From Oxalobacter paraformigenes (GTDB lineage: Bacteria; Pseudomonadota; Gammaproteobacteria; Burkholderiales; Burkholderiaceae_D): DNA of 64,000 nucleotides. This document shows positions 24,709 through 34,012 of this stretch, in pieces (position 1 is the first letter of the stretch; every line of letters starts with the position of its first letter). Both the position numbers and the translations under genes were made by a program. The stretch is from NCBI RefSeq assembly GCF_000158475.2, contig NZ_KI392030.1, forward strand, positions 595,912 through 659,911. Reading direction: 5' to 3'. The notes below the pieces were generated by a model. That model saw only the letters and a program-made list of their open reading frames with translations, ran no database searches and had not been told where the DNA came from.

Positions 24709-25200
24709 TCAAACTTTCAGGATGCGTTCGCCACGTCCGATTCCGGAACCGCCGGAACGGACAGTTTCCAAAATGGCAGTCCGGTCAATTGATTCGATGA
24801 AAGCATCCAGTTTGGCTTTATCGCCGGTTAATTCAACAGTGTAGGCCCGATCGCTGACATCAATGATCCTGCCGCGGAAAATATCTGTCGTCCGCTTGAT
24901 TTCCTCACGTTCCTTGCCGACGGCACGGATCTTGATCAGCATCATTTCGCGTTCGACAAAATAACCGTCGGTCAGATCGACTACCTTGACAACTTCAATG
25001 AGACGGTTCAGATGTTTGGTAATCTGCTCGATCACCGCTTCCGAACCGATGGTAACGACGGTCATGCGCGACAGGGTAGGATCTTCGGTCGGTGCGACAT
25101 TCAGCGTTTCGATGTTGTAGCCGCGTGCGGCGAACAGGCCGACGACGCGGGCTAAGGCACCTGCCTCGTTTTCCAAAAGAACAGAAATAATGTGTCGCAT
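24709..25200 (-). CDS. ilvH: acetolactate synthase regulatory (small) subunit
   Basis: A 163-aa ACT-domain subunit that activates the large subunit and confers valine feedback inhibition. The N-terminal ACT domain has the valine-site motif SVLLENEAGALARVVGLF near residue 7 and RGYNIETLNV. A C-terminal regulatory half follows. It starts 1 nt after the ilvI stop, so the two subunits are translationally coupled. Confidence 0.96.
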   Translation of the reverse strand: MRHIISVLLENEAGALARVVGLFAARGYNIETLNVAPTEDPTLSRMTVVTIGSEAVIEQITKHLNRLIEVVKVVDLTDGYFVEREMMLIKIRAVGKEREEIKRTTDIFRGRIIDVSDRAYTVELTGDKAKLDAFIESIDRTAILETVRSGGSGIGRGERILKV

Positions 25201-25201
25201 G

Positions 25202-26920
25202 TTATTTGTCCTCCAGGCTCATCAGCATTTCGGTCAGTCCTTTGCCGGCCTTGACCATGGGCCAGACGTTTTCGGTGGAATCTGTCAGGATATTCAAAAA
25301 CACCAGTTTGTCCTGCAACGAGAAGGCTTCCCGCAAGGCGCCTTCAACATCCGATGGTTTTTCAACCTTGAATCCGACGTGACCGTAAGCTTCCGCAAGC
25401 TTGTTGAAGTCCGGAAGAGATGCGACATAGGTTTCGGAATAACGCGATTCGTAATCAAGACGCTGCCACTGGCGAACCATACCGAGGACACCGTTGTTCA
25501 GCATGATGATTTTGGGCGTCAGATTGTATTGTTTGCAGGTCGCCAGCTCCTGAATGTTCATCTGGATAGACCCTTCGCCGGTAATACAGGCTACTGTTGC
25601 ACCCGGATGTGCCATCTGGATGCCCATTGCATAAGGCAAACCGACACCCATAGTGCCCAGACCGCCGGAGTTGAGCCAGCGGCGGGGTTTGTCGAACGGA
25701 TAGTATTGTGCTGCCCACATCTGGTGCTGTCCTACATCGGAAGCGATATAGGCGTCGCCTTTGGTGACTTCCCACAATTTCTCGATAACGAACTGGGGTT
25801 TGATAACCTGATCGGACTGCTCGTATTTCAGGCAGTCTTTTTTACGCCACTCATTGATTTGTTTCCACCAGGGCGCAAGCGCTTGCGGATTAAGGCTTCC
25901 GGATGGCGCTGCATCAAGTTGGGCCAGCATTTCCTGCAGGACATCCTTGACATTGCCGACGATAGGGATATCGACCTTGACCCGTTTGGATATCGACGAA
26001 GGATCGATGTCGATATGAATGATTTTGCGATCCGCTTTCGAAAAATGATCCGGATTGCCGATGACGCGATCGTCGAAACGTGCGCCGACAGCGATCAGGA
26101 CGTCACAATGCTGCATGGCCAGGTTGGCTTCATACATGCCATGCATACCGGGCATGCCGATGTATCTTTCGCTGGATGCGCGATAGGAACCCAGTCCCTG
26201 AAGGGTATTGACGCATGGCATTCCGAGACGATCGACAAGCTGGTTCAGCTCCGCAGATGAATCGGAAAGAATGGCTCCGCCACCCGCATAAACGAGCGGA
26301 CGCTCTGCCTGCAACATCATCTGGACTGCCTTGCGGATCTGTCCGGTATGTCCCTTGTCGATCGGCTTGTAAGAGCGCATTTCGATTTCTTTCGGATAAT
26401 CGAAAATGCAGGATTGCATGCTGACATCCTTCGGAATGTCGATCAGAACGGGGCCAGGACGGCCGGTCGAGGCGATATAGAAAGCTTTTTTGATCGTTAC
26501 GGCAAGGTCTTTGACATCCTTGACCAGAAAGTTGTGCTTGACGCACGGCCGGGTAATCCCGACGGCGTCACATTCCTGAAAGGCGTCGGAACCGATGGCA
26601 TGGGTGGCGACCTGACCGCTGATCAGAACAACCGGAATGGAATCCATGTAAGCGGTCGCAAGACCGGTAATAGCATTGGTTACACCCGGTCCCGAAGTGA
26701 CCAGCGCGACGCCGACTTTTCCTGAACTTCTTGCATACGCATCGGCAGCGTGAACGGCAGCCTGCTCGTGACGGACGAGAATATGCTTGAATTTATCCTG
26801 TTTATAAATGGCGTCGTAAATATAGAGAACGGAACCGCCGGGATAACCGAAAACGTGCTCTACTCCTTCTTCCGCCAGACTCCGGACGAGTATGTCGGAG
26901 CCTGTCATTTCTAAACTCAT
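25202..26920 (-). CDS. ilvI: acetolactate synthase large (catalytic) subunit
   Basis: A 572-aa thiamine-diphosphate enzyme that condenses pyruvate with pyruvate or 2-ketobutyrate. Seen: VFGYPGGSVLYIYD with the catalytic Glu of HEQAAVHAADAYAR near 53, the FAD-binding middle domain, and the ThDP motif GEGSIQMNIQELATCKQ near 448. AAGGAAAGAAGT lies just before the ATG. It is the first gene of the branched-chain amino-acid operon. Confidence 0.96.
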   Translation of the reverse strand: MSLEMTGSDILVRSLAEEGVEHVFGYPGGSVLYIYDAIYKQDKFKHILVRHEQAAVHAADAYARSSGKVGVALVTSGPGVTNAITGLATAYMDSIPVVLISGQVATHAIGSDAFQECDAVGITRPCVKHNFLVKDVKDLAVTIKKAFYIASTGRPGPVLIDIPKDVSMQSCIFDYPKEIEMRSYKPIDKGHTGQIRKAVQMMLQAERPLVYAGGGAILSDSSAELNQLVDRLGMPCVNTLQGLGSYRASSERYIGMPGMHGMYEANLAMQHCDVLIAVGARFDDRVIGNPDHFSKADRKIIHIDIDPSSISKRVKVDIPIVGNVKDVLQEMLAQLDAAPSGSLNPQALAPWWKQINEWRKKDCLKYEQSDQVIKPQFVIEKLWEVTKGDAYIASDVGQHQMWAAQYYPFDKPRRWLNSGGLGTMGVGLPYAMGIQMAHPGATVACITGEGSIQMNIQELATCKQYNLTPKIIMLNNGVLGMVRQWQRLDYESRYSETYVASLPDFNKLAEAYGHVGFKVEKPSDVEGALREAFSLQDKLVFLNILTDSTENVWPMVKAGKGLTEMLMSLEDK

Positions 26921-27361
26921 ACTTCTTTCCTTTCAAGGTCCACTGGAAATTGATCGGATGCTCTTTCCTGACGAAATTGAAATTGCATGACAGAACAATT
27001 TTCTTATTTTATTTCGAAAATTTAAAAATAAGCATCAATTTCTCGCGCTTATGGCACGGGTCAGAGCAAACAGCTTTCAAAATAGCAAAGCATGTCTTCA
27101 CGACAGGCGGCATTATGAGCACCATGTGAGAAAACCTTCCGCCACGGGGTAGAATAGGCGGGTAGCAATTAATCGCCTGCAACATTTTGATCAAGCGCTA
27201 CTCAATTACAAATGTACAATACTTCAGCAATTGTATAAAGTGCGTAATTTTACACTACTATCTGCACAAGCAGGTCTTTCTTTGCTAGCATTTGCACCTG
27301 TTTGACACAGTCACGCTGTGTTTCCTTAATTTCTGTATGGCTGGGTTTTCTGCCAATTCGC
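26921..27361. other. 441-bp divergent region upstream of ilvI and the sigma factor gene
   Basis: It holds the promoters for the ilv operon (minus) and the sigma operon (plus). On the minus strand a 38-codon frame (27125 down to 27009) starts MVLIMPPVVKTCFAILKAV behind GGAAGG. That is rich in Val, Leu and Ile, as expected for an attenuator leader peptide, but no convincing terminator/antiterminator pair follows. A weak ATAAGC/GCTTAT hairpin (27028-27052) with a short U-tract lies inside the frame. An inverted repeat TACAAT-N9-ATTGTA lies near 27214-27235. Confidence 0.35.
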
Positions 27362-27928
27362 ATGGCAACCGACAAAGAATTATCTGACTTTCTTGCAAGT
27401 GTCGAAAAAAGGGCATTTAAACAGGCTGTCTATGCGGTTCGCAAGGACGAGTCGGCACTTGATATCGTTCAGGATGCGATGATCAAGCTGGCAGAAAAAT
27501 ACGGAGACAAGCCGGCATCGGAGTTGCCGATGCTGTTCCAGCGAATTTTACAGAATACCATCAGCGATTTTTTCCGTCGCGAAAAAGTCAGAAATACCTG
27601 GGTCAGTCTTTTTTCAAGTATGTCGGTCAGCCAGGAGGGTGATGATTTCGATATTCTTGAAGTCTATCAAGGGGATGAAACTAACGAAGTAGTGGAATCG
27701 TCTGCGGACAAACTGGAAAGAACGGAAATCCTGTCAATTATTGAAGAAGAAATCGAAAAATTGCCAATCCGTCAACGGGAAGCGTTTCTCATGCGTTACT
27801 GGAATGATATGGATGTTGCCGAGACGGCGGAAGCAATGAATTGTTCTGTCGGGAGTGTCAAGACGCATTGTTCGCGTGCGACGCATGCGCTTGCAAAGGC
27901 TTTAAAGGCAAGAGGGATCGAGTTATGA
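27362..27928 (+). CDS. RNA polymerase sigma factor, ECF-like (sigma-70 family)
   Basis: A 188-aa sigma factor with only regions 2 and 4. Region 2 spans about 15-75 (ALDIVQDAMIKLAEK and RILQNTISDFFRRE). Region 4 spans about 125-180, with the helix-turn-helix LPIRQREAFLMRYWNDMDVAETAEAM...SVGSVKTHCSRA. The ATG at 27362 starts MATDKELSDFLASV; an upstream TTG is in frame but gives an unlikely extension. Its stop overlaps the start of the DUF3619 gene (ATGA). This sigma/DUF3619/DUF3106 set recurs in Betaproteobacteria. The regulon is unknown. Confidence 0.88.
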   Translation: MATDKELSDFLASVEKRAFKQAVYAVRKDESALDIVQDAMIKLAEKYGDKPASELPMLFQRILQNTISDFFRREKVRNTWVSLFSSMSVSQEGDDFDILEVYQGDETNEVVESSADKLERTEILSIIEEEIEKLPIRQREAFLMRYWNDMDVAETAEAMNCSVGSVKTHCSRATHALAKALKARGIEL

Positions 27929-28335
27929 ATATGAAGGAAGAAAATTTCGCTTACAAGGTGCGTCATGCCTTGAACGAAAAGCTGGAAGACATGCCGGAGC
28001 ATATCACTCAACGGCTTGAACGGGCGCGTTTGGTGGCAGTCAGCAGGAAAAAGAAAACGGCGCCCCTTTACCGGAAAGTTTTTCAACAGGTCTTTGCCGG
28101 GACATCCGGTTATTTTTCCGACAATACTTCCTGGATGGGCAAATTGGGACTGGGTTTTCCCATTTTGGTGCTGGTTGTCGGGATGGCCGGCATCTTCCAT
28201 CATGAACAGCAGCGTCAAATCAGGGAAATTGCCGATATCGACATTGCCGTGCTTTCTGATGAATTGCCCCCGTCCGCTTATGCCGACAGTGGTTTCAAGG
28301 CTTACGTTATTGACAGGTCAGGAACCGGAGTCTAG
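27925..28335 (+). CDS. DUF3619-type membrane protein, candidate anti-sigma partner
   Basis: A 136-aa protein. A basic, helical cytoplasmic N-terminus (about 1-70) is followed by one membrane helix (LGLGFPILVLVVGMAGIF, about 74-91) and a short periplasmic tail that includes DIAVLSDELPPSAYADSGF. The start codon overlaps the sigma stop, which ties its production to that of the sigma factor. Size and topology resemble membrane anti-sigma factors. The family match (DUF3619) is from memory and the anti-sigma role is inference. Confidence 0.7.
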   Translation: MNMKEENFAYKVRHALNEKLEDMPEHITQRLERARLVAVSRKKKTAPLYRKVFQQVFAGTSGYFSDNTSWMGKLGLGFPILVLVVGMAGIFHHEQQRQIREIADIDIAVLSDELPPSAYADSGFKAYVIDRSGTGV

Positions 28336-28338
28336 TGG

Positions 28339-28944
28339 ATGAACCGGTCGAACTATCCGAAAAAAAAATCGGTCTCTTTATGGATAGCGGTCGTTGTCGT
28401 TATGGTTCTGATCGCTTTCGGGGCGGTTTATACGGTCTTGCCGCTGGATAATCTGAACGTGTTTTTGGGAATGGAAGACGCCAGGGAAACGATCTCTTCC
28501 GGGAATTCCTGGGGCAACCTGACTGCATCCCAAAAAGAATCGCTGGCTCCTCTTGAAAAGGAATGGGGCAAATTCAGCACACCGCAAAAAAGGAAGTGGC
28601 TGGAAGTGGCAAAGAAGATGGAAGCCATGTCTCCTGAAGAAAAACAGCGGCTCCAGAATCACATCCGTGACTGGCTGAATCTGACGCCCGAGCAGCGTCG
28701 CATGGCGCGACAGAACTTTTTGGGGTTTAAAAAGCTCAATCAGGACAAAAAAACAGAGAAATGGCAGGAATATCAGAAGTTGCCCGCGGAAAAGAAACGG
28801 GAACTGGCTGAAAAAGCAAGGTCGAAACGGCGTTTGACCAGTCTGGCACATGATTCCGGGAGAAACAGGGTAATCGAACCTGTAAAACAGCCGGAAAAAA
28901 CGACACAAACAATACAGGACGATACCCCGGAATACTGGCGTTAA
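28339..28944 (+). CDS. DUF3106 domain protein
   Basis: A 201-aa protein with one N-terminal membrane helix (SLWIAVVVVMVLIAFGAVYTV) and a mostly helical, charged domain outside. That domain carries repeated short modules of the type L-x-P-E-q-R: LTASQKESLAPLEKEWGKF, AMSPEEKQRLQNHIRDW, LTPEQRRMARQNF and LPAEKKRELAEKA. This pattern is typical of DUF3106. It starts 3 nt after the DUF3619 gene in the sigma operon. The function is unknown; an extracytoplasmic sensor or signal protein is possible. The stop overlaps that of the convergent ATPase gene. Confidence 0.72.
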   Translation: MNRSNYPKKKSVSLWIAVVVVMVLIAFGAVYTVLPLDNLNVFLGMEDARETISSGNSWGNLTASQKESLAPLEKEWGKFSTPQKRKWLEVAKKMEAMSPEEKQRLQNHIRDWLNLTPEQRRMARQNFLGFKKLNQDKKTEKWQEYQKLPAEKKRELAEKARSKRRLTSLAHDSGRNRVIEPVKQPEKTTQTIQDDTPEYWR

Positions 28945-29645
28945 TTGTTGAGTGTTCGTTCGTTTGCCAGTTTTCCGCCCCGAAGTTCAATGATGCGATG
29001 GCATCGGGCGGCTATTTCAGGATCGTGGGTGACCAGAACCAGTGTCAGCCGGTGTTCGCGGTGCAAATCGAACATCAGATCAATGACACCGTTTCCGGTT
29101 TGGATGTCCAGGTTCCCTGTGGGTTCATCGGCAAACAGAAGGGGCGGTTCGGTAATAAAGGCGCGCGCCAATGCAACACGTTGCTGTTCTCCTCCCGAAA
29201 GATATTTTGGATAATGATTGAGACGGGTGGCCATTCCGACGCGAGTCAAAAGAACTCTTGCACGGCCAAAGGCATCGGATGCTTCCTGCAGTTCAAGTGG
29301 CAGCATGACATTTTCTATCGCCGTCAAATGAGGCAGTAACTGGAAGGACTGGAAGACGAACCCCAGTTTTTCTTTACGCAGTCGTGCTCTTTCATCTTCG
29401 TTCAGTGAAAAGATGTCGATGCCGCCCAGTTTTACGGTGCCTTCCGTGGGCGTATCCAGCCCGGCGAGCAGGCTCAGAAGTGTCGTTTTTCCCGAGCCGG
29501 AGGCCCCGATAATGGCGACGGTTTCATTTTGGCGAATGCTGAAATGGATATCGTGCAGTATGGTCAGTTTCCCGGTCGTATCGGAAACGGTTTTGCCAAG
29601 ATGGAGAACTTCAATAGCCGGATGGGAGAAAGGAGTGTTTGACAT
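28941..29645 (-). CDS. ybbA: YbbA/LolD-like ABC transporter ATPase
   Basis: A 234-aa ATPase of the MacB/LolD class. Walker A is [16 protein letters not shown], the signature YLSGGEQQRVALARAF and Walker B LLFADEPTGNLD, with H-loop THDPE. ATG 29645 is chosen over the upstream TTG. The divergence from tesA matches E. coli ybbA-tesA, but the partner permease (YbbP) that follows in E. coli is absent here: the next gene is the convergent DUF3106. It either works with a permease elsewhere or alone. Its start codon overlaps the tesA start codon on the other strand by two bases. Confidence 0.85.
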   Translation of the reverse strand: MSNTPFSHPAIEVLHLGKTVSDTTGKLTILHDIHFSIRQNETVAIIGASGSGKTTLLSLLAGLDTPTEGTVKLGGIDIFSLNEDERARLRKEKLGFVFQSFQLLPHLTAIENVMLPLELQEASDAFGRARVLLTRVGMATRLNHYPKYLSGGEQQRVALARAFITEPPLLFADEPTGNLDIQTGNGVIDLMFDLHREHRLTLVLVTHDPEIAARCHRIIELRGGKLANERTLNN

Positions 29646-30303
29646 GAGAGTGACAAGTGTTTTCAAAGGACGGCGGTCCGGTTTTCGTTTGCGGCATGTT
29701 TTTGTCGTACCGCTTTTATTATGTCTTTTTATCGGGAATCGTGTTTATTCGGCTCCAAAAACGGTGTTGGTATTGGGAGACAGTTTATCTGCGGAATACG
29801 GTCTGGAAAGAAATACGGGATGGGTCCGGTTGCTTGATGAACGTTTGAAAAAAAGTTATCCGGACGTCAAGGTCGTCAATGCGAGTCTCAGCGGTGAGAC
29901 GACAGCGGGCGGAAAAGCGCGCTTGCCCGCATTGCTGAAGCGGTATGTTCCTTCTGTCGTGATTATTGAATTGGGCGGTAATGATGGGTTGCGGGGATTT
30001 CCGGTGAAGACGATCCAGGCCAATCTGTCCGATATGATTGACAGCATAAAGAAAGAAAAAGGAAACGTTCTTTTGCTGGGAATGGAGATACCGCCCAATT
30101 ACGGATCGAGCTATACGCGTGATTTTTCCAATGTTTATCGAACCGTTTCCAAAAAGGACAAGGTGACGCTGGTTCCTTTTTTTCTGAAAAACGTGGCAGA
30201 CAAGGCCGAACTGTTTCAGGCCGATCGAATCCACCCGACCGTTCAGGCACAGCCTGTATTGTTGGATAACGTCTGGCCTTATCTGAAGCCTTTGCTGAAT
30301 TGA
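29644..30303 (+). CDS. tesA: GDSL-type esterase, TesA-like (acyl-CoA thioesterase I/lysophospholipase)
   Basis: A 219-aa periplasmic SGNH hydrolase. The N-terminal signal includes VFVVPLLLCLFIGNRVYSA. Block I VLVLGDSLSAEYGL carries the nucleophilic Ser, block III is IIELGGNDGLRG, and block V is DRIHPTVQAQ, with the Asp-His pair. ATG 29644 follows AAAGGAG (29631-29637) and gives a proper signal peptide. It hydrolyses acyl-thioesters, lysophospholipids and some esters. It is divergent from the YbbA-like gene, as in E. coli, and convergent with rnfH (4 nt apart). Confidence 0.92.
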   Translation: MRVTSVFKGRRSGFRLRHVFVVPLLLCLFIGNRVYSAPKTVLVLGDSLSAEYGLERNTGWVRLLDERLKKSYPDVKVVNASLSGETTAGGKARLPALLKRYVPSVVIIELGGNDGLRGFPVKTIQANLSDMIDSIKKEKGNVLLLGMEIPPNYGSSYTRDFSNVYRTVSKKDKVTLVPFFLKNVADKAELFQADRIHPTVQAQPVLLDNVWPYLKPLLN

Positions 30304-30307
30304 GGTC

Positions 30308-30616
30308 TCAGTTTCCGGTAGGCTGCCGGACACGAAGACGCCGGGCTTCCTGTGGCTCTATTTTCAGGGGCCGATAAATTTCAATCCGGTCGTGTGCTTT
30401 CAAGGGGGTGTCGAGTGGTCTTTTCTTTCCAAAAATACCGACTTCGCCTTCCTTGGGAGCATGCGGGAGTTTTTCCGTTATACCGCTTTGGAGGATGGCA
30501 TCGACAAGCCGGGTGTTTTCAGGAACTTCAATATCCAGAAGTACCTGATTTTCAGGCTCTGCATAACAGATTTGGACGGGGATCAGCCGTTTTGAAGAGA
30601 ATCCGGTATTATCCAT
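30308..30616 (-). CDS. rnfH: RnfH-family ubiquitin-like protein
   Basis: About 102 aa with a beta-grasp fold: VQICYAEPENQVLLDIEVPE, DAILQSGI, VGIFGKKRPLDTPLKAHDRI, then EIYRPL. The ATG at 30616 overlaps the ratA 3' end by 8 nt; a GTG at 30637 is an alternative. RnfH is conserved next to ratA and smpB (RatB/PasI in E. coli), but its biochemical role is not settled. Confidence 0.87.
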   Translation of the reverse strand: MDNTGFSSKRLIPVQICYAEPENQVLLDIEVPENTRLVDAILQSGITEKLPHAPKEGEVGIFGKKRPLDTPLKAHDRIEIYRPLKIEPQEARRLRVRQPTGN

Positions 30617-31043
30617 ATACTTTTTTCGCCCGTTCACAGAAGGAATCGACGAGACTGCTGGTCACAATATCGAAAACCGGACCGATCAGTTTTTCCAGAA
30701 AGAAATGTGAAAATTCATAAGCCAGATGCAATTCAACACGGCATTGCCGGTCGTTTAGTGCGGTAAAAATCCAGCGGCCATCCAGTTTGCGGAAAGGGCC
30801 GCGGACAAGTCGCATCTGAATGGAAACCGGCGCCACATTGACATTGCAGGTGCTGAAACTTTGCCGGATGCCGCAGAAATTGATGGAGATCGTTGCAACG
30901 GCCGTATGGTTGACATTGTCTCTTTGAACATCGACACTGTCGCACCACGGGAGAAATGAAGGATAAGCTTCAATGTTTTCTACCAGCGCATACATCTGTT
31001 CCGCACTGTAGCTGAGCACTACGGATTTGTGGACGATCGTCAT
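30609..31043 (-). CDS. ratA: RatA/COQ10-family START-domain protein
   Basis: A 144-aa single START-like (polyketide cyclase) domain protein. Typical segments are [29 protein letters not shown] and [13 protein letters not shown]. In eukaryotes the COQ10 relatives bind ubiquinone. In E. coli RatA (PasT) was reported to affect 70S ribosome association, a claim that is debated. It is divergent from smpB, as in many proteobacteria, and overlaps rnfH. Confidence 0.9.
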   Translation of the reverse strand: MTIVHKSVVLSYSAEQMYALVENIEAYPSFLPWCDSVDVQRDNVNHTAVATISINFCGIRQSFSTCNVNVAPVSIQMRLVRGPFRKLDGRWIFTALNDRQCRVELHLAYEFSHFFLEKLIGPVFDIVTSSLVDSFCERAKKVYG

Positions 31044-31099
31044 CGGGTGTTATGGGTTTTGATAAAATCGCTATTTTATACAAGGATGTCTGTCAGGTT

Positions 31100-31549
31100 A
31101 TGACTATTGCCGACAATAAAAAAGCTTTTCACGATTATTTTATCGAAGAGCGGTTTGAAGCGGGGATGGCCTTGGAAGGATGGGAAGTCAAGTCCATCCG
31201 TGCGGGAAGAGTGCAGCTTAAAGAGGCGTATGTCATTGTCAAGTCAGGGGAGATTTTCCTGTTTGGCGCACACATCAGCCCATTGCCTACCGCTTCGACG
31301 CATATCCGGCCGGATCCTGTCAGAGACCGGAAACTGTTGATGCACGCTTCCGAAATCGGCAAGCTCATCGGAAAAGTGGAACGGGCCGGTTATACACTGG
31401 TGCCGCTCAATCTGCACTTTTCAAAAGGCCGCATCAAGTGCGAAATCGGCTTGGCCAAGGGAAAGAAACAGTACGACAAGCGGGAAACCGAAAAAGAGCG
31501 CGACTGGCAGCGCGAGCAACAGAAAATCATGAAACAGAACCGGCGTTGA
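31100..31549 (+). CDS. smpB: SsrA (tmRNA)-binding protein SmpB
   Basis: A 149-aa trans-translation factor that delivers tmRNA to stalled ribosomes. It shows the family blocks [39 protein letters not shown] and [13 protein letters not shown], with a basic C-terminal tail ([13 protein letters not shown]) that reads the empty mRNA channel. ATG 31100 is the conserved start; the longer frame to 31052 is unlikely. No tmRNA gene is seen in the window. Confidence 0.95.
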   Translation: MTIADNKKAFHDYFIEERFEAGMALEGWEVKSIRAGRVQLKEAYVIVKSGEIFLFGAHISPLPTASTHIRPDPVRDRKLLMHASEIGKLIGKVERAGYTLVPLNLHFSKGRIKCEIGLAKGKKQYDKRETEKERDWQREQQKIMKQNRR

Positions 31550-31571
31550 CCGGGCGCTTTCAACAGCTTGT

Positions 31572-31769
31572 TCAATCTTCCGCTTCCCTGATCCAGGCCA
31601 TCAGGATGGCTTCAAGAATTTTCTCGTTCGAGCGGTTCGGATCGTCGTCGAAACCGTCAAGCTTGCAAATCCAGTCGTGCAAATCCGTGAACCGGATGCT
31701 TAGAGGGTCGGTATCGGGATAGCGGTCGAACAGTTCTTCCGCGATTCTTTGAGTATCGGACCATTTCAT
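31572..31769 (-). CDS. iscX: Fe-S assembly protein IscX
   Basis: A 65-aa acidic protein. [19 protein letters not shown] and [19 protein letters not shown] are diagnostic of IscX (YfhJ), which binds IscS and iron and modulates cluster assembly. ATG 31769 is the conserved start. It is the last gene of the isc operon. Confidence 0.93.
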   Translation of the reverse strand: MKWSDTQRIAEELFDRYPDTDPLSIRFTDLHDWICKLDGFDDDPNRSNEKILEAILMAWIREAED

Positions 31770-31791
31770 GATGGGTATGCCGGTTGGGATG

Positions 31792-32130
31792 TCAGCGGTT
31801 TTCGCTGACAAGGTTGATGGAGTATTTCGGTATTTCGACTGTCAGATCGTCGCTGCCGATTCTGGCCTGGCATGACAGCCGGGAATCCGCTTCAAGTCCC
31901 CATGCCCGATCAAGCATGTCTTCTTCTTTTTCGCTCATTTCCGGGAGCGAATCGAAGCCTTTTCTGACGATGACGTGACAGGTGCTGCAGGCACCGCACT
32001 TTCCGCAGGCATGTTCTATCCCGATGTGGTTGTCCAGCAGCGCATCGCAAATCGATTGACCTGACGGCGCTTCAAAACTGGCTCCATCAGGGCAGAGAAC
32101 GGTGTGAGGCAGTACAGTAATTTTTGGCAT
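31792..32130 (-). CDS. fdx: isc-type [2Fe-2S] ferredoxin
   Basis: A 112-aa adrenodoxin-like ferredoxin. The cluster cysteines are in [12 protein letters not shown] (near residue 39) plus a later Cys in SRLSCQARI. It supplies electrons for cluster assembly on IscU. It sits between hscA and iscX in the isc operon. Confidence 0.95.
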   Translation of the reverse strand: MPKITVLPHTVLCPDGASFEAPSGQSICDALLDNHIGIEHACGKCGACSTCHVIVRKGFDSLPEMSEKEEDMLDRAWGLEADSRLSCQARIGSDDLTVEIPKYSINLVSENR

Positions 32131-32144
32131 ATAAGTTCCAAGTA

Positions 32145-34010
32145 TCAGATAACATCTTTGACAGATTTGCCGGCTAACGCTTTTTTGATGCTGCGATTCA
32201 TTCTCCGGGCGGCAAAGGTTTCCGTGCCTTTGGACAGTGCTTCTATAGCGGCATGAATGGCGGAGGCTGAATCGTCTTTCAGCAGTTTGCGCGTTACGTC
32301 CACCAGCGCTTCGATGGCAGTCCGTTCGGTTTCATTCAGGAGGTCGCCATCCGTCCCGAGTGCCGCTTCCGTCGCGCGTATGGTCCTTTCCGCCTCAACC
32401 TGTTCTTCTCTCAGGGCGCGTTGCTGCATATCGGTTTCGGCACTTTTGCCTGATTCTTCCAGCATTTTCGCGATTTCCGTGTCGGTCAGACCATAAGAAG
32501 GTTTGACGGCAACTGACGCTTCGGTCCCGGAATGAATTTCCCTGGCCGAAACCGACAGCAAACCGTCCGCATCGACCTGAAAAGTAATGCGGATCCGGGG
32601 AATGCCAGCTGCCATGGGAGGAATGCCGCGCAATTCGAAACGGGCCAGCGAACGGCAATCGCTGACCAGCTCGCGTTCCCCCTGCAAAACGTGCACGGCA
32701 AGTGCAGTCTGTCCATCCTTGAAAGTGGTGAATTCCTGGGCGTAAGTACAGGGAATGGTCGAGTTGCGCGGAATGATTTTCTCAACCAGTCCTCCCATGG
32801 TTTCGATGCCGAGTGAAAGGGGAATAACATCAAGTAACAGCCAGTCGTCTCCCGGTGCACGATTGCCTGCCAGCAAATTGGCTTGTGTGGCGGCGCCGAG
32901 GGCGACGACTTTTTCGGGATCCAGGGTGGCATGCGGTTTTTTTCCAAACAGTTTCTGGATCTGTCGTCGAACGTGAGGCATCCGTGTGGCTCCCCCGATC
33001 AGGATAACACCGGTAATATCGCCGACAGCGAGGCCAGCGTCGCGCATCGTTTTTTTGACTTGTTGCATGGTTTTGCAGACAAGATGGTGCGTCATTTGCT
33101 CAAATGCTCTGGCTGTCAGTTCCAGATTGATTTTTTCGCCTGACGAGAGCAGAGCGTTGATCGTGACACGGGCGCGAACGGAGAGACGTTCCTTTGCTTC
33201 CCGGGCTTTTGTCATCAGGAGCTGGGTGTCTTCGGCTGAAAGCGGTTTTAAACGGGCTTCTTCGATAATCCAGCAGAAAATGCGATGATCGAAATCGTCT
33301 CCGCCCAGTTCGGAATCGCCGCCGGTAGCCAGAACCTCGAATACTCCCTTGTTCAGTTTCAAAATAGAAATATCGAATGTACCTCCACCCAGATCGTAGG
33401 CGGCATAGACGCCTTCCGGCGCATTGTCAAGTCCGTAAGCGATAGCCGCTGCCGTCGGTTCGCTAAGAAGTCGCAATACGTGAATTCCCGCCAGTTTTGC
33501 GGCATCTTTCGTGGCTTGCCGCTGGGCATCATCGAAATAGGCGGGAACGGTAATGACGGCGCCAGCGAGCGGTTCATCGAATGCTTCTTCGACGCGCTGT
33601 TTCAGGGCGCCCAGTATTTCTGCCGATACTTCGACAGGACTTTTGGTGCCGGCAACTGTTTCGATCCTGACCATACCGGGGTTGTCCAGAAACTGGTAGG
33701 GCATGCTTTCCCGGTTGGTCACATCCTTCAAGCACCGTCCCATCAGGCGCTTGGCTGAAGCGATGGTGTTTTTGGGGTCTTTGTTCTGCGCTTTCCGGGC
33801 CAAATAGCCGACTTCAGTGCGTCCATCCGGAAAATACCGGACAACTGAGGGCAACAATGCCCGGCGTTGTTCATCTTCCAGTACTTCGGGAATGCTGTTG
33901 CGAACGGTGGCCACCAGCGAATGGGTCGTGCCGAGATCAATGCCGACAGCCAGACGGAACTGGTGGGGAGCGACGGACATGCCCGGTTCTGCGATTTGAA
34001 GGAGTGCCAT
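32145..34010 (-). CDS. hscA: Fe-S cluster chaperone HscA (Hsp70 family)
   Basis: A 621-aa specialised Hsp70 that drives cluster transfer from IscU. The ATPase domain starts [15 protein letters not shown] and contains [17 protein letters not shown] near 200 and [14 protein letters not shown] near 340. The substrate-binding domain contains [14 protein letters not shown] near 395. The length equals that of E. coli HscA. It sits 2 nt after hscB. Confidence 0.96.
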   Translation of the reverse strand: MALLQIAEPGMSVAPHQFRLAVGIDLGTTHSLVATVRNSIPEVLEDEQRRALLPSVVRYFPDGRTEVGYLARKAQNKDPKNTIASAKRLMGRCLKDVTNRESMPYQFLDNPGMVRIETVAGTKSPVEVSAEILGALKQRVEEAFDEPLAGAVITVPAYFDDAQRQATKDAAKLAGIHVLRLLSEPTAAAIAYGLDNAPEGVYAAYDLGGGTFDISILKLNKGVFEVLATGGDSELGGDDFDHRIFCWIIEEARLKPLSAEDTQLLMTKAREAKERLSVRARVTINALLSSGEKINLELTARAFEQMTHHLVCKTMQQVKKTMRDAGLAVGDITGVILIGGATRMPHVRRQIQKLFGKKPHATLDPEKVVALGAATQANLLAGNRAPGDDWLLLDVIPLSLGIETMGGLVEKIIPRNSTIPCTYAQEFTTFKDGQTALAVHVLQGERELVSDCRSLARFELRGIPPMAAGIPRIRITFQVDADGLLSVSAREIHSGTEASVAVKPSYGLTDTEIAKMLEESGKSAETDMQQRALREEQVEAERTIRATEAALGTDGDLLNETERTAIEALVDVTRKLLKDDSASAIHAAIEALSKGTETFAARRMNRSIKKALAGKSVKDVI

Positions 34011-34012
34011 AT

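Noticed and set aside
25190-26260. A 356-codon plus-strand open frame opposite ilvI
   Set aside because: Antisense shadow of ilvI.
30969-31100. tmRNA gene beside smpB
   Set aside because: No tRNA-Ala-like acceptor end or tag-reading frame is visible near smpB.
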